Shown here: positions 54,823-63,298 of the stretch, one piece after another
Numbering within the stretch: the first letter of the stretch is position 1
Layout of the letters: each line of letters starts with the position of its first letter
The notes under the pieces: generated by a model
Database searches by the model: none
What the model was told of the DNA's origin: nothing
Seen by the model: only the letters and a program-made list of their open reading frames with translations
Assembly (NCBI GenBank): GCA_041905795.1
Contig: JAYRKL010000009.1
Coordinates: forward strand, 62,001-126,000
DNA: 64,000 nucleotides
Reading direction: 5' to 3'
From: SHVO01 sp041905795
Lineage (GTDB): Bacteria; Pseudomonadota; Alphaproteobacteria; Rhodospirillales; Rhodospirillaceae
Program-made: the position numbers and the translations under genes

Positions 54823-55305
54823 TTACGACACGATCTTCCAGGAGCCGTCGGCTTGGCGGCAGGCGGTGCCGTAGCCTTTTTCGCTCTGGCCGCCGACGGT
54901 GATGTCGGATTGGAACTCGCGGCAATACTCACCGCTCGGGCGGCGGCCTTCGCGGGTGGGGGTCACGGTGCCGGAGTGGCCGGTATTGGGGTTGTTCCAG
55001 ATGATCGGTTCATTCAGCGGCGCGTTATAGGCGCGCTGTTCGGCTTCGCGCATGCGCTGGCGGTCGACATCGTCCAGGCGCTTGCCGATATTGCTGCCGA
55101 TGGCGGCGCCGGCGAGGGTGCCCAGCGCGGTCATGGCCAGGCGGCTGTCGCCGCGGCCGAATTGAGAACCGAGCAGGCCGCCCAGGCCCGCGCCGATGAG
55201 GGCGCCGCCGGTCTGGTTGGGACCGGCGTCACCGGCGCAGCCCGAGAGGGCGAGCGTGCTCGCGATGAGCGCGGCGACCACCGCCTTCTTCGAGAAATTA
55301 CCCAT
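54823..55305 (-). CDS. Outer-membrane lipoprotein with glycine-zipper domain (17-kDa antigen-like)
   Basis: A lipoprotein of about 160 residues with a lipobox LSGC after a classic signal sequence (KKAVVAALIASTLA). The mature part has a glycine-zipper stretch (GGALIGAGLGGLLGSQFG, then LGTLAGAAIGSNIG), a charged helix (DDVDRQRMREAEQRA), and a C-terminal domain with EYCREFQSDITVGG and CRQADGSWK as in rickettsial 17-kDa antigen. I prefer ATG 55305, but ATG 55314 is in frame and possible. Probable role: envelope structure. Confidence 0.85.
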   Translation of the reverse strand: MGNFSKKAVVAALIASTLALSGCAGDAGPNQTGGALIGAGLGGLLGSQFGRGDSRLAMTALGTLAGAAIGSNIGKRLDDVDRQRMREAEQRAYNAPLNEPIIWNNPNTGHSGTVTPTREGRRPSGEYCREFQSDITVGGQSEKGYGTACRQADGSWKIVS

Positions 55306-55490
55306 GGGTGTCATGTCCTTTGTTTTCGTAAGCCGCTTACTGTCTAAGAACGGAGGGGAGCAGCCAATCCCGCGCTATCTATGGAATACCCAAGCTTAAT
55401 TCACCTGAAAATATTGGCAAAATAAGGGCGTAGCGGGGCGGCCGGGACCGGATTACAACGGTCTGGGGACGCCTTCGGACGGAAAACCAG

Positions 55491-56087
55491 ATGCTTACAC
55501 CTATTCCAGATTCCTCTGATCCCGTCGGTCTGTTCGGTGACTGGCTGAAAGACGCCGAAGGCGCCGAGCCCGACGTGCCCAACGCCATGTGCCTGGCGAC
55601 GGTGGGGGCCCAGGGCAAACCCAGCACGCGCATGGTGCTGCTGAAGGACGTCGGCGCCGCCGGGTTCGTGTTCTACACCAATACCGAAAGCCGCAAGGGT
55701 CTGGAGATCGCCCAGAATCCCTTCGCCGCGATCTGCTTTCACTGGAAATCCCTGGGGCGCCAGGTGCGCGTCGAAGGGCGCCTGTCTCAGGTGGGGGCCG
55801 CCGAAGCGGACGCCTATTGGAATTCGCGTCCGCGCGGCAGCCAGATCGCCGCCTGGGCCTCGGATCAGTCGCGGGTGCTCGATGTCCGGGCCACGCTCGA
55901 GCAGCGGGTGCGCGATGCCGAAGCGCGGTTCCAGGGACAGCCTGTGCCGCGCCCGCCCCACTGGCTGGGCTATGCCTTGGACCCCGAGCGGATCGAATTC
56001 TGGCTCAATGTCGAGAGCCGTCTCCACGACCGGCTGCTCTTCACCCGCCAGAGCCGGGGCTGGCGGCAGGAGCGCCTCTACCCGTGA
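55491..56087 (+). CDS. pdxH: Pyridoxamine 5'-phosphate oxidase
   Basis: PdxH oxidises PNP or PMP to pyridoxal phosphate with FMN. The 198-residue protein has GKPSTRMVLLKDVGAAGFVFYTNTESRKG (FMN contacts), CFHWKSLGRQVRVEGRLSQV and the C-terminal RLHDRLLFTR and WRQERLYP typical of PdxH. The gene is coupled to a downstream cation-efflux gene by a GTGA overlap. Confidence 0.96.
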   Translation: MLTPIPDSSDPVGLFGDWLKDAEGAEPDVPNAMCLATVGAQGKPSTRMVLLKDVGAAGFVFYTNTESRKGLEIAQNPFAAICFHWKSLGRQVRVEGRLSQVGAAEADAYWNSRPRGSQIAAWASDQSRVLDVRATLEQRVRDAEARFQGQPVPRPPHWLGYALDPERIEFWLNVESRLHDRLLFTRQSRGWRQERLYP

Positions 56088-57004
56088 GCGTTCCCCCCGG
56101 CGGCGCGGCAGGGCGGCTGATGCGGCTGGCGACCGTCGCCGCCGTGGCCAGCGCGCTCATGCTGCTGGGCCTCAAGACCTGGGCCTATTTCGCGACTCAT
56201 TCCGTGGCGCTGCTCTCCAGCCTCGCGGACTCGGCCCTCGATCTGATGGCGTCGGCGCTCAACTTCATGGCGGTGCGGTTTTCTCTCACCCCGGCCGACG
56301 ACGCTCATCGTTTCGGCCACGGCAAGGCCGAGCCGCTGTCGGCGCTGGGGCAAGCCGCCTTCGTCGCCGGCTCCGGCGTGCTGATCGTGGTCGAGGCGGT
56401 TTCACGGTTCCTGGCGCCGGCGGCGGTGCTCAACTCAGGCCTCGGCATCGCCGTCAGCGCGGCGTCGATCGTGGTCACGCTCGCGCTGGTGAGCTTCCAG
56501 CGCATGGTTGTGAAACGCACCGGGTCGCTGGCGATCACCGCGGACTCGCTCCACTACACCGGCGACCTGCTGCTCAACGGCAGCGTGATCGTCGCCCTGG
56601 CCCTGTCGTCCATCGGCAATTTCCCCTGGGCCGATCCCGTGTTCGGCCTCGTCATCAGCGCCTTCATCCTGGTGAACGCCGTGCGGATCGCCACCCACGC
56701 CGTCGCCGCGCTCATGGACCGGGAACTGCCGGAAGACGACCGCGCCCGGATCCTGGCCATCGCCGTCCGGCACCCCAAGGTGCGCCATGTGCATGAACTG
56801 CGCACCCGTTCCTCCGGCGCCCAGAAGTTCATCCAGATGCACCTGGTGCTGGATCACACCCTGAGCCTGCTCGACGCCCACCGCATCGCCGACGACGTGG
56901 AAAAGGCGGTGGAAGCGGCCTTCCCCGGCGCCGACATCATCATCCACGAGGACCCGGAAGGCGTCGCCGAGTTCCATCCGCCGGTGGGCGGACCGCTGCA
57001 TTGA
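56084..57004 (+). CDS. fieF: Cation diffusion facilitator transporter (FieF-like)
   Basis: A CDF-family proton-coupled exporter of divalent metals (Fe, Zn, Cd or Mn). The 306-residue protein has six hydrophobic helices; the metal site appears as SLADSALD in TM2 and HYTGD in TM5, i.e. DxxxD and HxxxD. A C-terminal cytoplasmic domain (ILAIAVRHPKVRHVHELRTRSSG) follows. Start GTG 56084 overlaps the pdxH stop. The metal is not decidable here. Confidence 0.9.
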   Translation: MSVPPGGAAGRLMRLATVAAVASALMLLGLKTWAYFATHSVALLSSLADSALDLMASALNFMAVRFSLTPADDAHRFGHGKAEPLSALGQAAFVAGSGVLIVVEAVSRFLAPAAVLNSGLGIAVSAASIVVTLALVSFQRMVVKRTGSLAITADSLHYTGDLLLNGSVIVALALSSIGNFPWADPVFGLVISAFILVNAVRIATHAVAALMDRELPEDDRARILAIAVRHPKVRHVHELRTRSSGAQKFIQMHLVLDHTLSLLDAHRIADDVEKAVEAAFPGADIIIHEDPEGVAEFHPPVGGPLH

Positions 57005-57049
57005 GCGAGAGCTAGGCCTGCATCGCGGCCTGCCGCGCGCATCGCCGCT

Positions 57050-58201
57050 TTAGAAAAGCGCGAGTTGATCCCCCGCCTGCGGCGGCGGCCTGAACTTGCC
57101 CGCATCCAGGGGGCGTCGGTGGCTGTTGAGGCCGAGGCGTTTGCAGGCCAGGCGGAAGCGGTCCGACAGGGCGTCGGCGATGGGGCCCGTCCCCTTCATG
57201 CGTTCGCCCCATTTGGGATCGTAGTCGAGGCCGCCGCGCATATTGCGCACCAGGCTCATGACGCGGGCAGCGCGGCTTGGCACCGCCGCCGGCAACCATT
57301 CCTGGAACAGGTCCTTCACCTCCAACGGCAGGCGCAGCATCACATAGCCCGCGGACACGGCGCCGGCATCGCGGGCCGCCGCGAGGATGGATTCCATCTC
57401 GTGATCGTTGAGACCGGGGATACAGGGGCCGAACATGACGGCGGCCGGAATTCCGGCCTCACTGAGTTTTTTGATCGCTTCGAGACGCCGCGCCGGGGTG
57501 GAGGCGCGCGGTTCCATCTTGCGGGCGAGATGATGGTCGAGGGTGGTCACCGACAGGGCCGCTTTGGCCAGGTCCTGTTCGGCCATGGGACCGAGGATAT
57601 CGATGTCGCGCGTGATCAACGCCGATTTGGTGACGATGCCCACGGGATGGCGGAAGCGCGCCAGCACATCCAGGATCGACCGGGTGATGCCATAGGTGCG
57701 CTCGGTGGGCTGGTAGGGATCGGTGTTGGTGCCCATGGCCATGGTCTTGCACCGATAGCCGGGCGCGCGCAGTTCCTTCTCCAACAGGCGCGCGGCGTCG
57801 GGCTTGGCGAAGATCCTGCTCTCGAAGTCCAGGCCCGGCGACAGGCCGAGATAGGCGTGGGTGGGCCGGGCGAAGCAGTAGATGCAGCCGTGCTCGCAGC
57901 CGCGATACGGATTGATGGAGCGGTCGAAGCCGATGTCGGGCGAGGTATTGCGGGCGATGATGCTGCGGCTGGCGTCGCGCATCACATGGGTGCGCAAGGG
58001 CGGCGCCGGTTGGTCGAGATTGTCCCAGCCGTCGTCCAGCGCCACCCGGCCCTGGCGCTCATAGCGCCCGGCGCCGTTGCTGACGGCGCCGCGCCCGCGC
58101 CGTGCGTCGGGGTGGGTTCCGGTGGTGCCGTCGAGGGCGCCGCCCAGATAGCGGGCCTCGGCGCGGGGATTGGGGGTGGGGGCTTTTCGCGGTTTGGCCA
58201 T
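57050..58201 (-). CDS. Radical SAM protein, PA0069/SplB-like family
   Basis: A 383-residue protein with the CxxxCxxC cluster motif at C102, C106 and C109 in GCEHGCIYCF, preceded by INPYRGC. This marks the PA0069-type radical SAM family, related to spore photoproduct lyase but of unknown role. ATG 58201 is chosen because the following MAKPRKAP opening is typical; an ATG at 58237 is in frame. It has a basic, low-complexity N-terminus. Neighbours give no hint of substrate. Confidence 0.87.
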   Translation of the reverse strand: MAKPRKAPTPNPRAEARYLGGALDGTTGTHPDARRGRGAVSNGAGRYERQGRVALDDGWDNLDQPAPPLRTHVMRDASRSIIARNTSPDIGFDRSINPYRGCEHGCIYCFARPTHAYLGLSPGLDFESRIFAKPDAARLLEKELRAPGYRCKTMAMGTNTDPYQPTERTYGITRSILDVLARFRHPVGIVTKSALITRDIDILGPMAEQDLAKAALSVTTLDHHLARKMEPRASTPARRLEAIKKLSEAGIPAAVMFGPCIPGLNDHEMESILAAARDAGAVSAGYVMLRLPLEVKDLFQEWLPAAVPSRAARVMSLVRNMRGGLDYDPKWGERMKGTGPIADALSDRFRLACKRLGLNSHRRPLDAGKFRPPPQAGDQLALF

Positions 58202-58310
58202 GAGTTTGTCCTTCAGGCGGGACGGTAGCCCCACCAAAAGAACAAAACAAGAACATATGGGGTGTGCTGGAACGGCCAGGAGACTCAGCCGGTTAGGCTA
58301 TCTCACCGGC

Positions 58311-58694
58311 TTATTTCGTCGCTTCTTTCAGGTAGGCGATGATGTTGTCCTGCGTCTCCGGCGCCGGGAAGCCGGGGAAGGGCATCTTGGTGCCCGGCAC
58401 GAATTCCTGGGGCTTCTTGATCCACTTGCGCAGTTTTTCCTCGTCCCAGGTGAAGGCCGCGTTCTTCATGGCCGGGGAATAGGTGTAGTTGGCGGCGGTG
58501 CCGGCTTTGCGCCCGAACAGGCCATGCAGGTTGGGGCCGACCTTATTGGGGCCGCCGGCTTCGACGGTATGACAGGCCGAGCAGGGAGCGAACTGGGTTT
58601 TGCCCTTGGCGGCATCGCCTTCGGCATGAGCCGCCCCCGGGCCAACCAGCGGCGCGGCGATCAGAACCGCAGCCATCAGCAATACGCGCGTCAT
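58311..58694 (-). CDS. Periplasmic cytochrome c, class I
   Basis: A 127-residue c-type cytochrome with a signal peptide (MTRVLLMAAVLIAAPLVGPGAAHA). The heme is bound through C38-x-x-C41-H42 (CSACH), and the axial methionine is in PGTKMPF near residue 100. Features such as NKVGPNLHGLFGRKAG and ETQDNIIAYLKEA match the cytochrome c2/c550 type of electron carriers. It probably shuttles electrons to a terminal oxidase. No other respiratory gene is in the window. Confidence 0.93.
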   Translation of the reverse strand: MTRVLLMAAVLIAAPLVGPGAAHAEGDAAKGKTQFAPCSACHTVEAGGPNKVGPNLHGLFGRKAGTAANYTYSPAMKNAAFTWDEEKLRKWIKKPQEFVPGTKMPFPGFPAPETQDNIIAYLKEATK

Positions 58695-58777
58695 AGATCC
58701 TCCCCAACTTGAAGCGGCAACATGCCCCCGCAATGCGGCCGCATGATGTCGGACTGAAGGCGGTTTCGCAATATGGC

Positions 58778-59920
58778 TCAGTACGAGCGGGGCAGGCCGA
58801 GAACATGTTCGGCCACATAGGAAAGGATCAGGTTGGTGGAGACCGGCGCCACCTGATATAGGCGGGTTTCGCGCCACTTGCGTTCGACGTCGTATTCCCG
58901 CGCGAAGCCGAACCCGCCGTGGGCCTGGAGGCAGGCCTCGCCGGCGTGCCAGGAGGCTTCCGACGCCAGCATCTTGCCCATGTTGGCCTGGGGCCCGCAG
59001 GGCTGGCCGGCGTCGAACAGGGCGCAGCCCTCGCGCACCATCAGTTCGGCCGCCTGGAGTTCGGCATAGGCGCGGGCGATGGGGAACTGCACGCCCTGGT
59101 TCTGGCCGATGGGCCGGCCGAACACCTTGCGTTCCTTGGTGTACGCCACCGCTTTTTCGGTGAACCACCGTCCGTCGCCCAGGCACTCCGACGCGATCAG
59201 CAGGCGCTCGGCGTTCATGCTGTCGAGCACATAGGAGAAGCCTTTGCCCTCCTGTCCGACGAGAGTCTCCGCCGGCACCCGCGCCTGGTCGAAGAACACT
59301 TCAGTCGTGTTGTGGTTGATCATGGCCTTCAGCGGTTTCACCGTCAGGCCCGGTGTCTTCATGTCCACCAGGAACAGCGACAGGCCTTCGGATTTCTTTT
59401 TCACTTCGACTGCCGGCGTGGTGCGCGCCAGCAGCAGCATCAGGTCCGACTGGAAGGCGCGCGACGTCCACACCTTCTGGCCGGTGACCACATAGTGATC
59501 CCCGTCTTTCACCGCGCGGGTGGCAAGGCTGGTGGTGTCGGAGCCGGAGGTCGGCTCGGTGACGCCAAAGGCCTGCAGGCGCAGGCGGCCGGCGGCGATC
59601 TCCGGCAGGTATTTCTGTTTCTGCGCCTCGCTGCCGTGCCGCAGCAGGCTGCCCATGATGTACATCTGGGCGTGGCAGGCGGCGGCGTTGCAGCCGCTGG
59701 CGTGGATCTCTTCCAGGATCACGGCGGCGGCGCGCAGGGGCAGGCCGGCGCCGCCCAGGCTTTCCGGGATCAAGGCGGCGAGGAACCCCGCCGCGGTCAT
59801 GGCGGCCACGAATTCCGCGGGATAGCTCCCGCCGTCTTCCAGCGCCTGCCAGTAGGGGCCAGGGAACCGGCCGCAGACCTTGCGCACCGCCTCGCGGATT
59901 TCGGGGAAATCGGGTGTCAC
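58778..59920 (-). CDS. Acyl-CoA dehydrogenase
   Basis: A 380-residue FAD-dependent acyl-CoA dehydrogenase of the normal short form. It has AFGVTEPTSGSDTTSLATRA near 118 and the C-terminal AHGGFGFAREYDVERKWRETRLYQVAP, where the catalytic glutamate usually falls in a later or alternate place, so the exact base is unclear. Start is GTG 59920. It differs from the long ACAD at 11983 and is not near other beta-oxidation genes. Substrate unknown. Confidence 0.9.
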   Translation of the reverse strand: MTPDFPEIREAVRKVCGRFPGPYWQALEDGGSYPAEFVAAMTAAGFLAALIPESLGGAGLPLRAAAVILEEIHASGCNAAACHAQMYIMGSLLRHGSEAQKQKYLPEIAAGRLRLQAFGVTEPTSGSDTTSLATRAVKDGDHYVVTGQKVWTSRAFQSDLMLLLARTTPAVEVKKKSEGLSLFLVDMKTPGLTVKPLKAMINHNTTEVFFDQARVPAETLVGQEGKGFSYVLDSMNAERLLIASECLGDGRWFTEKAVAYTKERKVFGRPIGQNQGVQFPIARAYAELQAAELMVREGCALFDAGQPCGPQANMGKMLASEASWHAGEACLQAHGGFGFAREYDVERKWRETRLYQVAPVSTNLILSYVAEHVLGLPRSY

Positions 59921-60215
59921 GGCGCAGCCACCGACGTGAGTTGTGGGAAAAAGGCGACCGCTTTTACCATGACCATAGGGGCCGCACTCCTGCTTTGCGC
60001 CCCTGCTTTTTACCGCTGCTTCGCACCGCTGCTCTACACCCTGCTTTCGAGGCCGCGCGGGCGATCTTGGCAGAGGTCAGACAAGTCTGTAACTGCCCTG
60101 TAACGAGCCCCGGTTCCCTTACAGGGTGTTGCCAAATTTACCAGAGGCTTTCTTGGAGATAGCGAAACAGGCTCATAAAATTACCCGTCATCGGTTTTGT
60201 TAAGAGGGCCCCCTG
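59921..60215. other. Intergenic region upstream of the two-component genes
   Basis: About 295 bp without a likely gene. CTGTAAC occurs at 60087-60093 and 60098-60104, an 11-bp direct repeat, and TTACAG at 60119-60124 is the inverted form. This spacing fits binding by OmpR/PhoB-type regulators, and autoregulation is possible. Confidence 0.5.
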
Positions 60216-60950
60216 TTGACCAGCGCCAGCGAAGCTCCCAAGCCGCATATCCTGATCGTCGACGACGACGCGGAAATCCGCGATCTGCTGTCGCGCTTCC
60301 TGTCCAAACACGATTTTCGGGTCACCACCGCGCGCGACGGCCGTGAGATGCGCCAGGCGCTCCAGGATTGGGCGTTCGACCTGGTGGTGCTCGACCTGAT
60401 GATGCCGGGGGAGGACGGCTTGACCTTGTGCAAGCAGATCCGCACGGAATCCTCGATCCCCATCATCATGCTCACCGCCATGGGCGAGGAAGTGGACCGC
60501 ATCATCGGCCTGGAAGTCGGCGCCGACGATTACATGGCCAAGCCGTTCAACCCGCGCGAGTTGGCGGCCCGCATCAAGGCGGTCTTGCGCCGCGTCGGCG
60601 GGCTGGGCGCCAACGACAGTCCAGAGACCCGCACCCAGAAACTGTCCTTCGCCGCCTTCGAACTCGACCCCACGACCCGGACCTTGCAGCGGGAAACCGG
60701 TGAAATTCCTTTGACCGCAGGGGAGTACGACCTGCTCATCGCCTTCGTCGACCACCCGCGCCGGGTGCTGAACCGGGACCAGCTCCTGGACATGGCCCGG
60801 GGCCGGGCCGCCATCCCCTTCGACCGCTCAATCGACGTGCAGGTGGGCCGCCTTCGGCGTAAAATCGAGGAAGACCCCAAGAACCCCGCCCTCATCAAGA
60901 CCGTGCGCGGCGGCGGCTATATGTTCACAGCGGAAGTCAGGCCTGCATGA
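60216..60950 (+). CDS. ompR: OmpR-type response regulator
   Basis: A 244-residue DNA-binding response regulator. The receiver domain has ILIVDDDAEI and the phospho-acceptor D60 in VVLDLMMPGEDG, with MLTAMGEE and ADDYMAKPFNPREL completing the active site. The C-terminal winged helix of the OmpR/PhoB class ends LIKTVRGGGYMFTAEV. The start is TTG 60216. It is coupled to the kinase gene by ATGA. The name OmpR reflects class similarity; the real signal and regulon are unknown. Confidence 0.9.
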   Translation: MTSASEAPKPHILIVDDDAEIRDLLSRFLSKHDFRVTTARDGREMRQALQDWAFDLVVLDLMMPGEDGLTLCKQIRTESSIPIIMLTAMGEEVDRIIGLEVGADDYMAKPFNPRELAARIKAVLRRVGGLGANDSPETRTQKLSFAAFELDPTTRTLQRETGEIPLTAGEYDLLIAFVDHPRRVLNRDQLLDMARGRAAIPFDRSIDVQVGRLRRKIEEDPKNPALIKTVRGGGYMFTAEVRPA

Positions 60951-62521
60951 AGCGAGTCATCCCGCAAAGCGTCAATGGGCGGGTCCTGCTTGCACTGTTT
61001 TCCGTCGTAGCCCTCATCAATATCGCGTCCCTCTGTTTCTATATCGTCTTCCGCGAGGAGGCCGCGGTCGCGGCCGCCGCGTCCCAGGCCGCCGACCAGA
61101 TCATCGTCATCAAGCGCATGGTGGAACGCGTCCCCCGCGACGAGCAGGTGGCGCTGATCACCCGTTTCTCCTCGCCGGTCATGAGCCTCGCCATCACGCG
61201 CGGACGGCCGGTGGTGAAGGAATCCGAGAACCGCCTGGCGTCGCGCGTGGTGCTCAAGAAGCTGGCCGCCGAATTCCCGCGCGGCACCGACATCAGGGTC
61301 GACGCCCACATCAACGGCGGCTTCCAGGCCGAGGCCGCCGCCATCGACGAGGAAGCGCGCTCGCCGTTCGACGACGCCAGCGCCGCCGTCGCCAAGATCC
61401 AGCCCAGCGAGGCGGAAGTCTCGTCCGCCGGCTCCGTGGCGCGCGCCTTCCGCCGGTTCTTCTCGCGCCAGGAGCAGGCCCGCCAGGAGGGATTGGTCCA
61501 CGACGACGCGCCGGCGGTGGACGAAGCCCTGTTCCGGGTGTCCATCAAGGCCATCAGCGTCGGCGACCGCTTCAACGACGGCAGCTTCGCCAGGAACGAC
61601 GTCTGGCTCAACGCGCGGGTGCTGCTCAATGTCGGCGAGCCGCAGGGCCAATACCTGCCGTTCATCTGGCTGACCTCGATCTCGGTGCTGATCGGCCTGA
61701 TCGCCTTCTGGGGTGTGCGCAGCGCCACCGGCCCCCTCGACGTGTTCGCCTCGGCGGCGGAACGCCTCGGGGTGGACGTCAACGCCGCGCCGCTCGGCGA
61801 GGGCGGTCCGTCCGAGGTCAACCGCGCCAGCCGCGCCTTCAACACCATGCAGACCCGCCTGCAGCGGTTCATCCAGGACCGCACCCAGATGCTGGCGGCG
61901 ATCTCCCACGACCTGCGCACGCCGATCACGCGATTGCGCCTGCGCGCCGAGTTCATCGACGACGATGTCCAGCGCCGCAAGATGCTGGTGGACCTCGACG
62001 AGATGGAAGCCATGATTTCGGCGACCCTGGTGTTCGCCCGCGACGACGCCGCCAACGAGGCGGCGACGGAAGTGGACGCCGCCGCCATCGTCGCGGCGGT
62101 GTGTTTCGATCACACCGCCGCCGGCCGGGACGTCACCTACGCCGGCCCGGACAGCCTCGGGCTGTTCGCGCGGCCGCTGGCGTTCAAGCGGGCGGTCAAC
62201 AATTTCATCGATAACGCCGTGAAATACGGCAACCGCGCCCGGGTGATCGTCGAGCCGCACGGATCAGACGTGGCGATCCATGTCGACGACGACGGCCCCG
62301 GCATCCCGCCTGCCGACATGGAGCGGGTGTTCGCGCCGTTCATCCGGCTGGAACGCTCGCGCTCGCGCCAGACCGGCGGCACCGGCCTCGGCATGACCAT
62401 CGGCCGCAACGCCATCCGCAGCATGGGCGGCGACGTCTACCTGGCGAACCGCCCGGAAGGCGGCCTCCGCGTGACCATGTCGCTGCCGCTGGCCGAGCGT
62501 CAGCTGCTGGCGGCGGAATAG
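60947..62521 (+). CDS. envZ: EnvZ-type sensor histidine kinase
   Basis: The 524-residue kinase has a first membrane helix (about 10-35), a periplasmic region of about 200 residues, a second helix near 240-258 (FIWLTSISVLIGLIAFWGVRS), then HAMP, HisKA with phospho-accepting H321 in AAISHDLRTPITRLRLR, and HATPase_c with NNFIDNAVKYGNRARV, DDDGPGIP and GGTGLGMTIG. The periplasmic part holds an unusually basic patch (RAFRRFFSRQEQARQE). The start overlaps the regulator stop (ATGA), so both are made in step. Confidence 0.92.
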   Translation: MKRVIPQSVNGRVLLALFSVVALINIASLCFYIVFREEAAVAAAASQAADQIIVIKRMVERVPRDEQVALITRFSSPVMSLAITRGRPVVKESENRLASRVVLKKLAAEFPRGTDIRVDAHINGGFQAEAAAIDEEARSPFDDASAAVAKIQPSEAEVSSAGSVARAFRRFFSRQEQARQEGLVHDDAPAVDEALFRVSIKAISVGDRFNDGSFARNDVWLNARVLLNVGEPQGQYLPFIWLTSISVLIGLIAFWGVRSATGPLDVFASAAERLGVDVNAAPLGEGGPSEVNRASRAFNTMQTRLQRFIQDRTQMLAAISHDLRTPITRLRLRAEFIDDDVQRRKMLVDLDEMEAMISATLVFARDDAANEAATEVDAAAIVAAVCFDHTAAGRDVTYAGPDSLGLFARPLAFKRAVNNFIDNAVKYGNRARVIVEPHGSDVAIHVDDDGPGIPPADMERVFAPFIRLERSRSRQTGGTGLGMTIGRNAIRSMGGDVYLANRPEGGLRVTMSLPLAERQLLAAE

Positions 62522-62530
62522 ACGTAGAGG

Positions 62531-63226
62531 CTAATCCGCGCCCTTGCCGCCGTGCGCCACCGACCAGGCGAACGGGTCGTTGAGGAAGGCGCGCACGCCC
62601 GCCAGCGCCGGGGCCGAGAAGTATTTGAGCTGCTCGGCGGTCTCCAGCACGTCCCACCAGGTGCACAGGTAGTGCATGGTGATGTTCTCCTTGGAGAGGC
62701 TTTCGAGCGCGCCCGGGAAGGCGCCGTAGAAGAACACCACGAAGCAGTGGTCACAGACGGCGCCGGCGTCGCGCAGCGCCTTGATGAACAAGAGCTTGGA
62801 CCCGCCGTCGCTGGCCAAGTCCTCCACCAGCACCACGCGCTGGCCGTCCTCCAGGTCGCCCTCGATCTGGGCCATGCGGCCGAACCCCTTGGGCTTCTTG
62901 CGCACATACTGCATGGGCAGCATCAGCGCGTCGGAGATCCAGGCGGCGTAGGGGATGCCGGCGGTCTCGCCACCGGCGATGGCGTCGATGTTCTCATGGC
63001 CGACGCTTTCCTCCAACTCGATGCGCGCCAGTTCCGTGATCTTGCGCCGGGCGCGCGGGAAGGAGATCAGCTTGCGGCAGTCGATATAGACCGGGCTGGC
63101 GATGCCGGAGGTGAACTTGTAGGGCTCCTCGGGACGGAAATTGACCGCGCGGGTCTCCAGCAGGATCTTGGCGACGGTATGCGCGGCGGCCTTCTGGCGG
63201 TCGCTGCGGCCGGTGATGGGGGGCAT
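62531..63226 (-). CDS. pyrE: Orotate phosphoribosyltransferase
   Basis: PyrE joins orotate with PRPP to OMP in pyrimidine synthesis. The 231-residue protein contains VYIDCRKLISFPRARR, the PRPP-binding VVLVEDLASDGGSKL near 130, and typical KFTSGIASP. It is of the longer alphaproteobacterial type, with a C-terminal extension. ATG 63226 fits the family. It is convergent with the kinase gene. Confidence 0.9.
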   Translation of the reverse strand: MPPITGRSDRQKAAAHTVAKILLETRAVNFRPEEPYKFTSGIASPVYIDCRKLISFPRARRKITELARIELEESVGHENIDAIAGGETAGIPYAAWISDALMLPMQYVRKKPKGFGRMAQIEGDLEDGQRVVLVEDLASDGGSKLLFIKALRDAGAVCDHCFVVFFYGAFPGALESLSKENITMHYLCTWWDVLETAEQLKYFSAPALAGVRAFLNDPFAWSVAHGGKGAD

Positions 63227-63298
63227 GAAAAGATGTCCTTCGGGGCCAGTGTCTGATTTTTTTAGCGGCATTGCCCCGCGGACGGCTAGGATATTCTC

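Noticed and set aside
55460..55490. Possible further family A fragment before pdxH (CGGACGGAAAACC)
   Set aside because: Only about 13 bp agree with the ftsL copy and there is no paired arm, so chance cannot be excluded.
60947..62260. Long open frame on the minus strand opposite the histidine kinase
   Set aside because: Antisense shadow; the plus-strand frame carries all HisKA and HATPase motifs.
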